DNA of 64,000 nucleotides from Breoghania sp037026715 (GTDB lineage Bacteria > Pseudomonadota > Alphaproteobacteria > Rhizobiales > Stappiaceae), in the NCBI RefSeq assembly GCF_037026715.1, contig NZ_JBANCG010000001.1, forward strand, positions 186,001-250,000, read 5' to 3'. The position numbers were made by a program, and so were the translations under genes. Of this stretch, positions 35,582-44,738 are shown piece by piece. The notes below the pieces were generated by a model, which saw only the letters and a list, made by a program, of their open reading frames with translations, ran no database searches and was not told the origin of the DNA. The first letter of the stretch is position 1. Each line of letters starts with the position of its first letter.

Positions 35582-35756
35582 GCCCGGGCGGCAAAGGTGA
35601 AATACGAGGAAAGCCCGGAGAGACGCGATTCAGGCCGCGTTCGCGAGACATGAACAGCGCGTACCTGATCTTCTTCGGAATTGGTCGGTGAGTGGAAGAA
35701 ACGGCTTCCGCGCAGTTCCTGAACGGCGTTGTGTGCCCGTGGCGTCGCAATCTGCA

Positions 35757-35888
35757 CCCCTCTCCTCCCGTGTGGGGGAGATGTCGGCTCCTGCCGACAG
35801 AGGGGGGTAAGCCACACGGCGCACAGCCTGCCGCCCCCTCTGTCACGCGGTTCGCGTGACATCCCCCGCACAAGGGGAGAGAGGGGAA
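35757..35888. repeat. Palindromic repeat, family B copy 2, inserted between ftsI and murE
   Basis: Same design as 15183-15312 but reversed: the first arm carries the mini-hairpin TCGGCTCCTGCCGA and the second TCACGCGGTTCGCGTGA. It takes up over a third of the 359-base ftsI-murE gap, where most dcw clusters have little or no space. Confidence 0.85.
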
Positions 35889-35940
35889 CAAGGCGCGAGC
35901 TCACGGGAATGCGCATGGCCATAGCCGAAGCGGGAATGAA

Positions 35941-37428
35941 ATGCTGCTTGAAAATCTCATCGCCGATCTGCCCGAAGAGCTGAGCGCGCCTGAAGCCGCG
36001 CTCGCGCTCGATGTCTCCTCGATCACCGCCGACAGTCGCAAGGCCGGTCCCGGCGCGATCTTTGCCGCGCTCAAGGGCGTGAAGGCCGATGGCGCGGACT
36101 TCGCCGCCGCCGCCGCCGGCGCCGGTGCGATCGCCGTACTCACGGGCGAAGATGCCGATCTTCCCGCGCTCGGCGTGCCCATCATCCGCGCCGCCGATCC
36201 GCGCCGCGCGCTGTCGCTTCTGGCCGCACGTCTTGCCGGCGCGCAGCCGGAGGCGCTCGTCGCCGTCACCGGCACGGCGGGCAAAACCTCGGTCGCCGTC
36301 TTCGCGCGTCAGATCTTCGATGCCGCCGGCTTCCATGCCGCCTCCATCGGCACCATCGGCGTCGTTACGTCGAAGGGTGCGCATTACGGCAGCCTGACGA
36401 CCCCCGATCCCGTCTCCCTGCATGCGACGCTCGCCGAGCTTGCCCGCGACGGCGTCACCCATGCCGCGCTCGAAGCCTCCAGCCACGGGCTCGACCAGCG
36501 TCGCCTCGACGGGGTGCGGATCAAGGCCGCCGCCTTCACCAATCTCGGCCGCGACCACCTCGACTATCACCCGACCGTGGAGGACTACCTTCAGGCCAAG
36601 CTGCGCCTCTTTGAGGAATTGCTGCCCGAGGGCGGTACGGCCGTCTACGATCCGGGCGAGGCATACACCGACCGCATCGCGGAGATCGCGAAGCGGCGGG
36701 GGCTGAAGACGATCACCGTCGGTGAAACGGGTGCGGACCTGAAGCTCGTCGGCCTGACCATCGAGGGTTTCCATCAGCGTCTGACGATCGAGGCCGAAGG
36801 CCGCCGCTTCGAAGTTGACCTGCCGCTCGTCGGCCGCTTTCAGGTTTCCAACGCGCTCATTGCCGCCGGTCTCGCCATGGCGAGCGGTGTTTCGGCGGAT
36901 GTCGCGATAGCCGCACTTTCGAAACTCGAGGGCGCGCCGGGGCGGCTGGAACTGGTGGGGCGCACGCAGGCGGGCGCGCTGATCTTCGTCGATTACGCCC
37001 ACAAGCCCGATGCGCTCGACAACGCGCTTGCCGCGCTTCGCCCCTATGCTAGCGGCCGGCTCATGGTGGTCGTCGGCTGCGGCGGCGACCGCGACAAGGG
37101 CAAGCGGCCGATCATGGGCGAGATCGCGACGAAGCGTGCGGACGTGGTCATCATCACCGACGACAATCCGCGCAGCGAGAACCCGGCGGAAATCCGCATG
37201 GCGATGATGAACGCGGCCCCCGGCGCCATGGAGATCGGCGACCGGGGCATCGCCATCCACGCCGCGGTGGAAATGCTGAAAGCGGGCGATGTCCTGTGCG
37301 TCGCCGGCAAGGGTCACGAAACGGGCCAGATCGTGGGCGACACGGTGCTGCCGTTTTCCGACCACGACGCCGTGGCGGCGGCGCTGGCCGATCTGGCACC
37401 GAACCCCCTCAAGGAGACCCTTGGATGA
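35941..37428 (+). CDS. murE: UDP-MurNAc-tripeptide synthetase MurE (meso-DAP adding)
   Basis: 495 residues, a Mur ligase. SSITADSRKAGPGAIFAALKG binds the uridine part, VAVTGTAGKTSVAVF is the ATP loop, EASSHGLDQRR and FTNLGRDHLDYH are central motifs, and DNPR in TDDNPRSENP selects meso-diaminopimelate. It adds the third stem-peptide residue in the cytosol. The loop has Ala where many have Asn (GTAGKT). The ATG at 35941 starts right after a repeat-bearing gap. The stop overlaps murF (ATGA). Confidence 0.95.
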   Translation: MLLENLIADLPEELSAPEAALALDVSSITADSRKAGPGAIFAALKGVKADGADFAAAAAGAGAIAVLTGEDADLPALGVPIIRAADPRRALSLLAARLAGAQPEALVAVTGTAGKTSVAVFARQIFDAAGFHAASIGTIGVVTSKGAHYGSLTTPDPVSLHATLAELARDGVTHAALEASSHGLDQRRLDGVRIKAAAFTNLGRDHLDYHPTVEDYLQAKLRLFEELLPEGGTAVYDPGEAYTDRIAEIAKRRGLKTITVGETGADLKLVGLTIEGFHQRLTIEAEGRRFEVDLPLVGRFQVSNALIAAGLAMASGVSADVAIAALSKLEGAPGRLELVGRTQAGALIFVDYAHKPDALDNALAALRPYASGRLMVVVGCGGDRDKGKRPIMGEIATKRADVVIITDDNPRSENPAEIRMAMMNAAPGAMEIGDRGIAIHAAVEMLKAGDVLCVAGKGHETGQIVGDTVLPFSDHDAVAAALADLAPNPLKETLG

Positions 37429-38855
37429 GTGACGTCCTGTGGATGCTGAACGACCTGGTGGAGGCGGTTTCGGGCCGCGTCGTCGGCGATCCGACGACGA
37501 CGGTGACAGGGATCTCCATCGATAGCCGTTCCATCCAGCCCGGCGAGGCGTTCTTCGCCATCAGGGGCGAGATCCGCGACGGGCACAGGTTCGTGGACGG
37601 GGCGCTGAGCCGCGGCGCGGCGCTGGCGGTCGTGGCGGAGGACCGGCTGTCGGAACTGCCGCCGGAGGGGCGCTATGTCGTCGTTGCCGACGTGCTGGAA
37701 GCGCTCAGGGCGCTCGGCCGGGCGGCGCGGGCGCGCACGAACGCGAAGATCGTCGCGATCACCGGGTCGGTCGGCAAGACCTCGTCCAAGGAGATGCTGC
37801 GGCTCGCGCTGGCCAAGTGCGGGCGCACCCATGCCTCGGTGGCCTCCTACAATAATCACTGGGGCGTGCCGCTGACGCTGGCGCGCATGCCGGCCAATAC
37901 CGAATTCGGCGTGTTCGAGATCGGCATGAACCATGCCGGCGAGATCACGCCGCTCGTCGCCATGGTGCGCCCGCATGTGGCGATCGTCACGACGGTGGCG
38001 CCCGTCCATCTGGCGCAGTTTGATTCCGTTGAGGGCATCGCCCGGGCCAAGGGCGAGATCTTCACCGGACTGGAGCCGGGCGGGGTGGCGGTGCTCAACG
38101 CCTCCAACGAGCATTATGATCTTCTGCGCTTTCTGGCGGTCGCCGCCGGCGTGAAGGAGATCGTCACCTTTGGCACCGACCGGTCTTTCGATGCGCATAC
38201 GACCCAGGTCGTGGAGCGCTCCGACTGCTCCTGCGTGACCGGGCGGATCCTGGGCGAGGACGTGACCTGGAAGATCGGCGCGCCGGGCCGCCATCTCGTC
38301 GGCAATTCGCTCGCCGTTCTGGCGGCGGCGAAACTTGCGGGCGCGGACCTTGCGCGCGCGGCGATGGCGCTCGCCGACATGGAGGCGCCCAAAGGGCGCG
38401 GCGAGCGGCACGAACTGGCCCTGCGTGGCGGCACGGCCACGCTCATCGACGAGAGCTACAATGCCAACCCGGCCTCCATGCGCGCGGCCATCGCGCTTCT
38501 GGGCAAGGCGCGGGTTGCGCGCGGCGGCCGGCGCATCGCCGTCATCGGCGACATGCTGGAACTGGGAGAGGCGGCCGGCGAGCTTCACAGGGAGCTGGTG
38601 GAGCCGCTGGAAAAGGCCCGCATCGATCTCGTCTACTGTGTCGGCCCGTCGATGCGCGAATTGTGGGACGTGATCCCCGAAAGCAGGCGCGGAGGGTGGA
38701 CGGAGACCTCCGAGGAATTGCAAAAGGACCTTCTCGCCGCTATCCGGGCAGGCGATGCGGTCATGATCAAGGGCTCGCTGGGGACGAAGATGGGACCGCT
38801 TGTTTCCGCCCTCACCGACGCCTACGGCGCGAAGAAGAACCGCGCGGCGTCGTAA
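37425..38855 (+). CDS. murF: UDP-MurNAc-pentapeptide synthetase MurF
   Basis: 476 residues from the ATG at 37425, overlapping murE by four bases, with AAGGAG upstream. ATP loop AITGSVGKTSSKEML, then SYNNHWGVPLTLARMP, EIGMNHAGEI, DESYNANPASMRAAI and AVIGDMLELG, all typical of MurF. It attaches D-Ala-D-Ala to the tripeptide, using the product of Ddl encoded further down the cluster. Confidence 0.96.
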   Translation: MSDVLWMLNDLVEAVSGRVVGDPTTTVTGISIDSRSIQPGEAFFAIRGEIRDGHRFVDGALSRGAALAVVAEDRLSELPPEGRYVVVADVLEALRALGRAARARTNAKIVAITGSVGKTSSKEMLRLALAKCGRTHASVASYNNHWGVPLTLARMPANTEFGVFEIGMNHAGEITPLVAMVRPHVAIVTTVAPVHLAQFDSVEGIARAKGEIFTGLEPGGVAVLNASNEHYDLLRFLAVAAGVKEIVTFGTDRSFDAHTTQVVERSDCSCVTGRILGEDVTWKIGAPGRHLVGNSLAVLAAAKLAGADLARAAMALADMEAPKGRGERHELALRGGTATLIDESYNANPASMRAAIALLGKARVARGGRRIAVIGDMLELGEAAGELHRELVEPLEKARIDLVYCVGPSMRELWDVIPESRRGGWTETSEELQKDLLAAIRAGDAVMIKGSLGTKMGPLVSALTDAYGAKKNRAAS

Positions 38856-38872
38856 CCAACTGGGGCGATTGA

Positions 38873-39958
38873 ATGCTTTATTTCCTGGTGGACCTTTCCA
38901 ACGATTTCTCCGCCTTTAACGTCTTCCGATACATCACGTTCCGTACCGGTGCCGCCATCATGACGGCGCTCCTGTTCGTGTTCCTGTTCGGCCCCGCCAT
39001 CATCGCCGCGCTGCGGATCCGGCAGGGCAAGGGACAGCCGATCCGCGCGGACGGCCCGGCCTCGCACCTTCTCACCAAGAAGGGCACGCCCACCATGGGC
39101 GGGCTGATGATCATGTCGGGCGTGCTGGTCTCCACGCTTTTGTGGGCGAACCTGTCCAATCCGTATGTCTGGATCGTGCTGTTCGTGACGCTCGGCTTCG
39201 GCGGCATCGGCTTCTACGACGACTACCTGAAGGTCACGAAGTCGAGCCACAAGGGCTTTTCCGGCCGCTTCCGGCTGTCGCTGGAAGTCCTCATCGCGGT
39301 GATCGCGGCGTTCTGCATCTCGCTTCTCCAGCCCGAGCCCTTCTCCACCTCGCTCGCCTTTCCCTTCTTCAAGGACATGGTGGTCGATCTCGGCCTGTTC
39401 TTCATCGTCTTCGCCGCCTTCGTCATGGTCGGGGCGGGCAATGCGGTGAACCTCACCGACGGCCTCGACGGCCTCGCCATCGTCCCCGTGATGATCGCCT
39501 GCGGCTCTTTCGGCCTGATCGCGTACCTTTCGGGCAACAAGGTCTTTGCCGATTATCTCCAGATCAACTTCGTCATCGGTACCGGCGAACTCGCCGTCGT
39601 CGCCGGTGCGGTGATGGGGGCGGGGCTCGGCTTCCTGTGGTTCAACGCGCCGCCGGCCGCCATCTTCATGGGTGATACCGGATCGCTGGCGCTCGGCGGC
39701 ATGCTCGGCTCCATCGCGGTCGCCACCAAGCACGAGATCGTGCTCGCCATCATCGGCGGCCTGTTCGTCCTTGAGGCGCTGTCCGTCATCATCCAGGTGT
39801 TCTCGTTCAAGCTGACCGGCAAGCGGGTGTTCAAGATGGCGCCGATCCACCATCATTTCGAACAACTGGGCTGGACGGAATCGCAGGTCGTGATCCGCTT
39901 CTGGATCGTCGCCGTGGTGCTCGCGCTGATCGGGCTCGCCACGTTGAAGCTGAGATAG
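38873..39958 (+). CDS. mraY: Phospho-MurNAc-pentapeptide transferase MraY
   Basis: 361 residues with ten membrane helices. [24 protein letters not shown] with the catalytic Asp pair, [26 protein letters not shown] and [13 protein letters not shown] are the hallmark cytoplasmic loops. It transfers phospho-MurNAc-pentapeptide to undecaprenyl phosphate, making lipid I. The last codons (AAGCTGAGATAG) are the first unit of a tandem repeat that runs on to murD. Confidence 0.96.
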   Translation: MLYFLVDLSNDFSAFNVFRYITFRTGAAIMTALLFVFLFGPAIIAALRIRQGKGQPIRADGPASHLLTKKGTPTMGGLMIMSGVLVSTLLWANLSNPYVWIVLFVTLGFGGIGFYDDYLKVTKSSHKGFSGRFRLSLEVLIAVIAAFCISLLQPEPFSTSLAFPFFKDMVVDLGLFFIVFAAFVMVGAGNAVNLTDGLDGLAIVPVMIACGSFGLIAYLSGNKVFADYLQINFVIGTGELAVVAGAVMGAGLGFLWFNAPPAAIFMGDTGSLALGGMLGSIAVATKHEIVLAIIGGLFVLEALSVIIQVFSFKLTGKRVFKMAPIHHHFEQLGWTESQVVIRFWIVAVVLALIGLATLKLR

Positions 39959-40022
39959 ACCGGGGAAGCTGAGATAGACCGGGGAAGCTGAGATAAATCT
40001 GGGAAGCCGAGATAGATCGATG
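39947..40022 (+). repeat. 19-bp tandem repeat joining mraY and murD
   Basis: Unit AAGCTGAGATAGACCGGGG occurs at 39947 and 39966 exactly, at 39985 with three changes and at 40004 with further drift. The first unit holds the last three codons and stop of mraY; the last unit ends with the ATG of murD. The whole intergenic space is therefore repeat copies of the mraY tail. Confidence 0.95.
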
Positions 40023-41405
40023 ATCGAGGTCACTTCATTTGCCGGCAGGTCGGTGGCGCTGTTCGGGCTTGGCGGCTCGGGGCTCGCCACGGCGCGTGCG
40101 CTGATGGCCGGCGGCGCGACCGTTTCCGCCTGGGACGATGCTTCCCGCTCGCGCGAAAAGGCGGCGGTCGCCGGCATCCCGCTGGTCGACCTCGCGTCGG
40201 CCGACTGGTCCGTCTTCGACGCGCTGATCCTCGCCCCCGGCGTGCCGCTCACCCATCCCGAGCCGCACTGGACGGTGCGCGCCGCCAATGACGCCAATAT
40301 CGAGATCATCGGCGATCTGGAATTGTTTGCCCGCGAACGCCGGCTGCGGCCCGTCGATTGCCCGTTCATCGCGGTCACCGGCACCAACGGCAAGTCCACC
40401 ACCGTCTCGCTGATCGCCCACATCCTGAAGCACGCCGGGCGCGACGCGCAGCTCGGCGGCAATATCGGCACGCCGGTGCTGGCGCTCGATCCCTTCGCTC
40501 CGGGCCGGACCTACGTGGTGGAGTGCTCCTCATTCCAGATCGACCTCGCGCCGGGGCTCGCCCCCGACGTCGCCGTCCTGATGAACATCGCTCCCGATCA
40601 TCTCGACCGCCACGGCTCGATGGACAATTACGTCGCGATCAAGACCCGTCTCGCCGCTGCCGGACGCTCCGCCGTCATCGGCGTCGATGACGCGATCTCC
40701 GCCGGCATCGCCGACCAGCTCGACGACGGCCTCGGTCGCGTGCACCGCGTCTCGGCAACGCATCCGGTGGAAGACGGCGTCCACGCCGTCGGCACGGAGC
40801 TCTACGAGGTTTCGAAAGGCAGCGCGGTGAAGGTCGCCGACCTTGCCGGCGTCGACACCCTGCGCGGCGCCCACAACGCGCAGAACGCCGCCGCCGCGTT
40901 CGCCGCCCTGCGCCTTCTTGGCCTCGATGCCGAGACGATCGCGGCCGGCCTTGCCACCTTCCCCGGCCTGCCGCACCGCATGGAGATCGTCGGCCGGCTC
41001 GGCCGGGTGCTGTTCGTCAACGATTCCAAGGCGACCAACGCGGATGCCGCCCAGCGCGCGCTCGGCTCCTTTGATCGCATCTACTGGATCGCCGGCGGGC
41101 GCGCCAAGACCGACGGCATCGACAATCTCACCGACTGGTTTCCGCGCATCGTTCATGCGTATCTCATCGGCGAGGCGGCCGAGCGCTTTGCCGCAACGCT
41201 GGGCGATGCCGTGCCGCACACGATGAGCCGGACGCTGGAAGCGGCGCTCGGCGAGGCGACGCGGGCGGCCATGGCCGATCCGCACGGCGAGCCTGTGGTG
41301 CTGCTGTCGCCGGCGTGCGCCAGCTTTGATCAGTATTCCAGTTTCGAACATCGCGGGAACGTCTTCCGCGAGGCCGTTGCCGCGCTCGGGGACGTGGTCG
41401 CCTGA
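40020..41405 (+). CDS. murD: UDP-MurNAc-L-Ala:D-Glu ligase MurD
   Basis: 461 residues. SVALFGLGGSGLATARAL starts the UDP-binding domain. FIAVTGTNGKSTTVSLI is the ATP loop, LGGNIGTPVL and VECSSFQIDL follow, and NIAPDHLDRHGSMDNY, NDSKATNADAAQRAL and LLSPACASFDQYSSFEHRG are diagnostic. It adds D-Glu to UDP-MurNAc-L-Ala. The start codon lies inside the 19-bp repeat array, with only a GATAGATCG sequence upstream and no good ribosome site. Confidence 0.95.
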   Translation: MIEVTSFAGRSVALFGLGGSGLATARALMAGGATVSAWDDASRSREKAAVAGIPLVDLASADWSVFDALILAPGVPLTHPEPHWTVRAANDANIEIIGDLELFARERRLRPVDCPFIAVTGTNGKSTTVSLIAHILKHAGRDAQLGGNIGTPVLALDPFAPGRTYVVECSSFQIDLAPGLAPDVAVLMNIAPDHLDRHGSMDNYVAIKTRLAAAGRSAVIGVDDAISAGIADQLDDGLGRVHRVSATHPVEDGVHAVGTELYEVSKGSAVKVADLAGVDTLRGAHNAQNAAAAFAALRLLGLDAETIAAGLATFPGLPHRMEIVGRLGRVLFVNDSKATNADAAQRALGSFDRIYWIAGGRAKTDGIDNLTDWFPRIVHAYLIGEAAERFAATLGDAVPHTMSRTLEAALGEATRAAMADPHGEPVVLLSPACASFDQYSSFEHRGNVFREAVAALGDVVA

Positions 41406-41482
41406 CGGCGCCGATGCGGACCGCATTTTGACAGATGACAGCGCCGGGTGCCGATGCCCGGCCGGCTTGAAGAGGAAACCAG

Positions 41483-42649
41483 ATGGCCAGCCGCGTGGAC
41501 CGCAGCGCCTTTTCGGAATGGCTGTGGACGGTCGACCACCTGATGCTTGCGGGCTTCGTCACCCTGATGCTCGGCGGCGTCGTGCTGTCGTTCGCCGGCT
41601 CGCCGCCGCTGGCCGAGCGCATCGGTCTGGAGCCCTATTTCTTCGTCAAGCGTCAGGCCATCTACCTCGTTCCCGCGCTGGCGGTGATGCTGGGCGCCTC
41701 GATGCTCAGCCCGCGCATGGTGCGCCGCGCCGCGCTCGTCATCTTCGGGCTCTGTCTCGTGGCGCTGGTGCTGGTGCTGTTCACCGGTGTGGAGGTGAAG
41801 GGCGCCCGGCGCTGGATCGATATTCTCGGCTTTTCCATCCAGCCCTCGGAATTTATCAAGCCGGCCTTCGTCATCCTCATCGCCTTCCTGCTGTCGGAAG
41901 CCGGCAAGCGGCCGGAGGTGCCGGGCCGGCTGTTCTCCATCCTGCTGTTCGTCATGGTGGCCGCGCTCTTCGTCGCCCAGCCGGATTTCGGCCAGACCAT
42001 GCTTCTCTTGATGGTGTGGGGCGCGCTCTTCTTTATGGCGGGGCTTTCGTGGGTGTGGATCGGCGTGCTCGGGCTTCTGGGCGTCGCGAGCCTCGGCTCC
42101 GCCTACATGCTGCTGCCGCACGTCACCGCCCGCATCAACCGCTTCCTCGATCCCGCCTCCGGCGATACCTACCAGGTCGACACCGCGCTCGAGGCCATCG
42201 TCCAGGGCGGTTGGCTCGGCCGCGGCCCGGGCGAGGGCACCGTCAAGCGCATCCTGCCCGACAGCCACACCGATTTCATCTTCGCGGTCGCGGCGGAAGA
42301 ATTCGGCATCATCCTGTGCATCGTGCTCCTCGCCATCTTCGCCTTCGTTGTGCTGCGCGGCCTGACGCACGCCCGGCGCGAGCCCGATCCCTTCGTGCGG
42401 CTCGCCACCGCCGGGCTGATGGTGATGTTCGGCATCCAGTCGGCCATCAACATGGCGGTGAACCTCAACATGATGCCGGCCAAGGGCATGACGCTTCCCT
42501 TCATTTCCTATGGCGGCTCGTCGATGCTGGCGGTCGCGCTGGCGATGGGCTTCGTGCTGGCGCTGACGCGCAAGCGCCCGCGCCCCAGCCGCACGGCCCC
42601 CGTCATCGTGCGCCGCGTGGCGCGCACGCCGGTCGATCCGGTCAAGTGA
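41483..42649 (+). CDS. ftsW: Septal peptidoglycan glycosyltransferase FtsW
   Basis: 388 residues, ten membrane helices, SEDS family. VKGARRWIDILGFSIQPSEF and AKPAF-like KPAFVILIAFLL, VAQPDFGQTMLL with the catalytic Asp, and LPFISYGGSSML near the end are signatures. It polymerises lipid II at the septum with FtsI. The C-terminus is basic and cytoplasmic. GAAGAGGAAA precedes the ATG. Confidence 0.95.
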   Translation: MASRVDRSAFSEWLWTVDHLMLAGFVTLMLGGVVLSFAGSPPLAERIGLEPYFFVKRQAIYLVPALAVMLGASMLSPRMVRRAALVIFGLCLVALVLVLFTGVEVKGARRWIDILGFSIQPSEFIKPAFVILIAFLLSEAGKRPEVPGRLFSILLFVMVAALFVAQPDFGQTMLLLMVWGALFFMAGLSWVWIGVLGLLGVASLGSAYMLLPHVTARINRFLDPASGDTYQVDTALEAIVQGGWLGRGPGEGTVKRILPDSHTDFIFAVAAEEFGIILCIVLLAIFAFVVLRGLTHARREPDPFVRLATAGLMVMFGIQSAINMAVNLNMMPAKGMTLPFISYGGSSMLAVALAMGFVLALTRKRPRPSRTAPVIVRRVARTPVDPVK

Positions 42650-42690
42650 GGTGGCGTGCCGAATGATGGACGGCCTCATCCGATCAACGA

Positions 42691-43812
42691 ATGAATGATC
42701 CCATGGAAAAGACGATCCTGCTGACGGCCGGGGGTACCGGCGGTCACTTGTTTCCCGCCCAGGCGCTGGCTGGCGAGCTTGCCGCACGCGGCTTCATCGT
42801 GGAACTCGCCACCGACGAGCGCGCCGACCGCTACGGCCAGTCATTCCCGGCGCGCAAGATCCACATCGTGGCCTCGGAAACCCTGCGCGGCAAGAGCCCG
42901 GCGGCGATTGCGAAAACGGCGCTGGCGCTGGCCCGCGGCTTCTTTCAGTCGCTGATGATCCTGCGTCGGCTCAAGCCGCAGGTGGTCATCGGCTTTGGCG
43001 GCTATCCGACCTTTCCGCCGATGATGGCGGCCCGCGTGCTCCGGATTCCGACGATCCTGCACGAGCAGAACGCGGTGATGGGGCGGGCGAACCGCATGCT
43101 GGCGCGTTTCGTCACCGGCATTGCCCAGAGCTTTGCCGAAACCCGGCTTGCCGAGCCGTTCGCCGCCAAGGCCGGCCACACCGGCAATCCGGTGCGCCCG
43201 GCGGTGATCGAAGACGCGAAGACGCACTACGATCCGCCGTCGCTCGACAAGCCCTTCCGGCTGCTGGTCTTCGGCGGTTCGCAGGGGGCGCGGTTCTTCT
43301 CCGATCTGATGCCGGACGCGCTGGCCGAACTCGATCCCGCACTTCGCCAGCGCCTCGCGCTCGTCCAGCAGTGCCGGCCGGAGGACATGGACCGGGTGCG
43401 CGCGCGCTATGCGGAACTCGGTGTGGATGCGAGCATCGCGCCGTTCTTCGTCGACATGCCGGCCCGCATCGCGCTCAGCCATCTGGTGATCTGCCGCTCC
43501 GGTGCCTCGTCGGTGGCCGAGCTTTCGGTCATTGGCCGCCCGTCGATCCTGGTGCCGCTGCCCCATGCGCTCGACCAGGACCAGAGCGCCAATGCCGAAG
43601 TGCTGGAGGAGGCGGGCGGCGCCTGGTGCATTCCGCAGGCAGACCTCACCGCGCGCCGCATGGCGAAGGAACTCGGCGAACTGATGAACGATCCGGACCG
43701 CCTGATCGCGGCGGCTGCGGCCGCCCACACGCAAGGCCGCCCGGATGCGGTGAAGCGGCTCGCCGATCTCGTGGAGCACGTCGCCGGAGGCGGCAAGGCG
43801 TCTATTTATTGA
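42691..43812 (+). CDS. murG: UDP-GlcNAc:lipid I N-acetylglucosaminyltransferase MurG
   Basis: 373 residues. LTAGGTGGHLFPAQALAGEL is the glycine-rich lipid-phosphate loop, GFGGYPTFPPMMAA and HEQNAVMGRANRMLA the acceptor side, and RSGASSVAELSVIGRPSILVPLPHALDQDQSANA the UDP-GlcNAc site. It makes lipid II on the inner face of the membrane. ATG at 42691 or 42703 (MEKTILL) may be the start; neither has a strong ribosome site. Confidence 0.95.
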   Translation: MNDPMEKTILLTAGGTGGHLFPAQALAGELAARGFIVELATDERADRYGQSFPARKIHIVASETLRGKSPAAIAKTALALARGFFQSLMILRRLKPQVVIGFGGYPTFPPMMAARVLRIPTILHEQNAVMGRANRMLARFVTGIAQSFAETRLAEPFAAKAGHTGNPVRPAVIEDAKTHYDPPSLDKPFRLLVFGGSQGARFFSDLMPDALAELDPALRQRLALVQQCRPEDMDRVRARYAELGVDASIAPFFVDMPARIALSHLVICRSGASSVAELSVIGRPSILVPLPHALDQDQSANAEVLEEAGGAWCIPQADLTARRMAKELGELMNDPDRLIAAAAAAHTQGRPDAVKRLADLVEHVAGGGKASIY

Positions 43813-43911
43813 GGGGGGGCTTGGGGTGTTGCGGTGAACTGGTACATGGAGGCAGCGACGCGCCGAGCATATTCTTGTCGACAAAGCGAACGCGCTTGGT
43901 CGGAAAGCGCT

Positions 43912-44313
43912 CTATTCGAATTCCGCGTACGTCTGCAGCATCTCGGCGGCGGCTTCGACCGAGATCTCATCTTTTACCAACGAGATTACGATCGCCGCGA
44001 AGAAACCGGGAAGGGGTTCGTTCAGCCGGATGCCATAGCGATGCAGGAACAAGGTTGCCGCCAGAAATGCAATTCGCTTGTTTCCATCCAGAAATGCATG
44101 AGCCTTTGCGATCGACTGGATATAGAGCGCCGCAAAGACCAAAATGTCGGTTTGTTGATCGTAGAAAAACCTGTTGGGCGCTCTGCTCAATGCGCTCGCG
44201 AGGGCGTCTTCCCGTGCCGACGGCAATAGAACGGGATGCTCGGGAAAATGACTTCCGACGACCTCGCTGAGTTCCTGAATTTCTTCGAAGGTAAGCCAGA
44301 TCGGGGTGGTCAC
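43912..44313 (-). CDS. Doc-type toxin (Fic/Doc family)
   Basis: 133 residues from the GTG at 44313. The frame continues upstream only through the antitoxin gene. The Doc active-site motif HAFLDGNKRIAF is complete; Doc kinases phosphorylate elongation factor Tu and stop translation. The early IWLTFEEIQELSEVV and RLNEPLPGFFAAIVISLVKDEIS resemble family ends. It lies four bases after the antitoxin stop and against the direction of the dcw genes. Lower GC than its neighbours points to acquisition. Confidence 0.88.
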   Translation of the reverse strand: MTTPIWLTFEEIQELSEVVGSHFPEHPVLLPSAREDALASALSRAPNRFFYDQQTDILVFAALYIQSIAKAHAFLDGNKRIAFLAATLFLHRYGIRLNEPLPGFFAAIVISLVKDEISVEAAAEMLQTYAEFE

Positions 44314-44317
44314 GGGC

Positions 44318-44506
44318 CTATTTGCCCAGTATCTCGATGGTCTTCGCGAAGCGCCTAATGTCTTCGTCTGCGATCGTTTTCGCGTCGCGCTTGTCGCCTT
44401 TGCATTGCTGCATGAGACGATTGATGTCGAACGGACCGCTTGAATCCTTCCCGGACTCACGCAGAGCCAACCAATCGGGTCCGTCGTTCAATTTCTTACG
44501 CGACAT
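44318..44506 (-). CDS. Putative antitoxin partner of the Doc toxin
   Basis: 62 residues, charged and small (GPFDINRLMQQCKGDKRDAK, IRRFAKTIEILGK), directly upstream of and almost touching the toxin gene, the usual antitoxin-first order. It has no obvious Phd fold of full length, so it is named from position and size. ATG at 44506 is preceded on its strand by GGAGAAC. Probably autoregulates the pair. Confidence 0.7.
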   Translation of the reverse strand: MSRKKLNDGPDWLALRESGKDSSGPFDINRLMQQCKGDKRDAKTIADEDIRRFAKTIEILGK

Positions 44507-44738
44507 GACGTTCTCCGAAATCCATCTTGGGGCAAGGACCTTCGCCCGAGCGAACGCATCCTAAATTTATGGCGGCGCACTCAACAAAGCAATAATGCGC
44601 CAAATGCTGGCCTCACCCGCTACGCCATCTTCCACTATCCACCGCCCCTCGCGAGGGGGGCGACAAGCTTACGGAATTGCGCTAACGCTCCCACTTTCGG
44701 GCGCAGACGCCAGAACAGACGCAATCAGGAGTTTCCAA

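Noticed and set aside
43834..44229. Forward frames across the toxin genes
   Set aside because: They are antisense to the Doc motif and lack domains.
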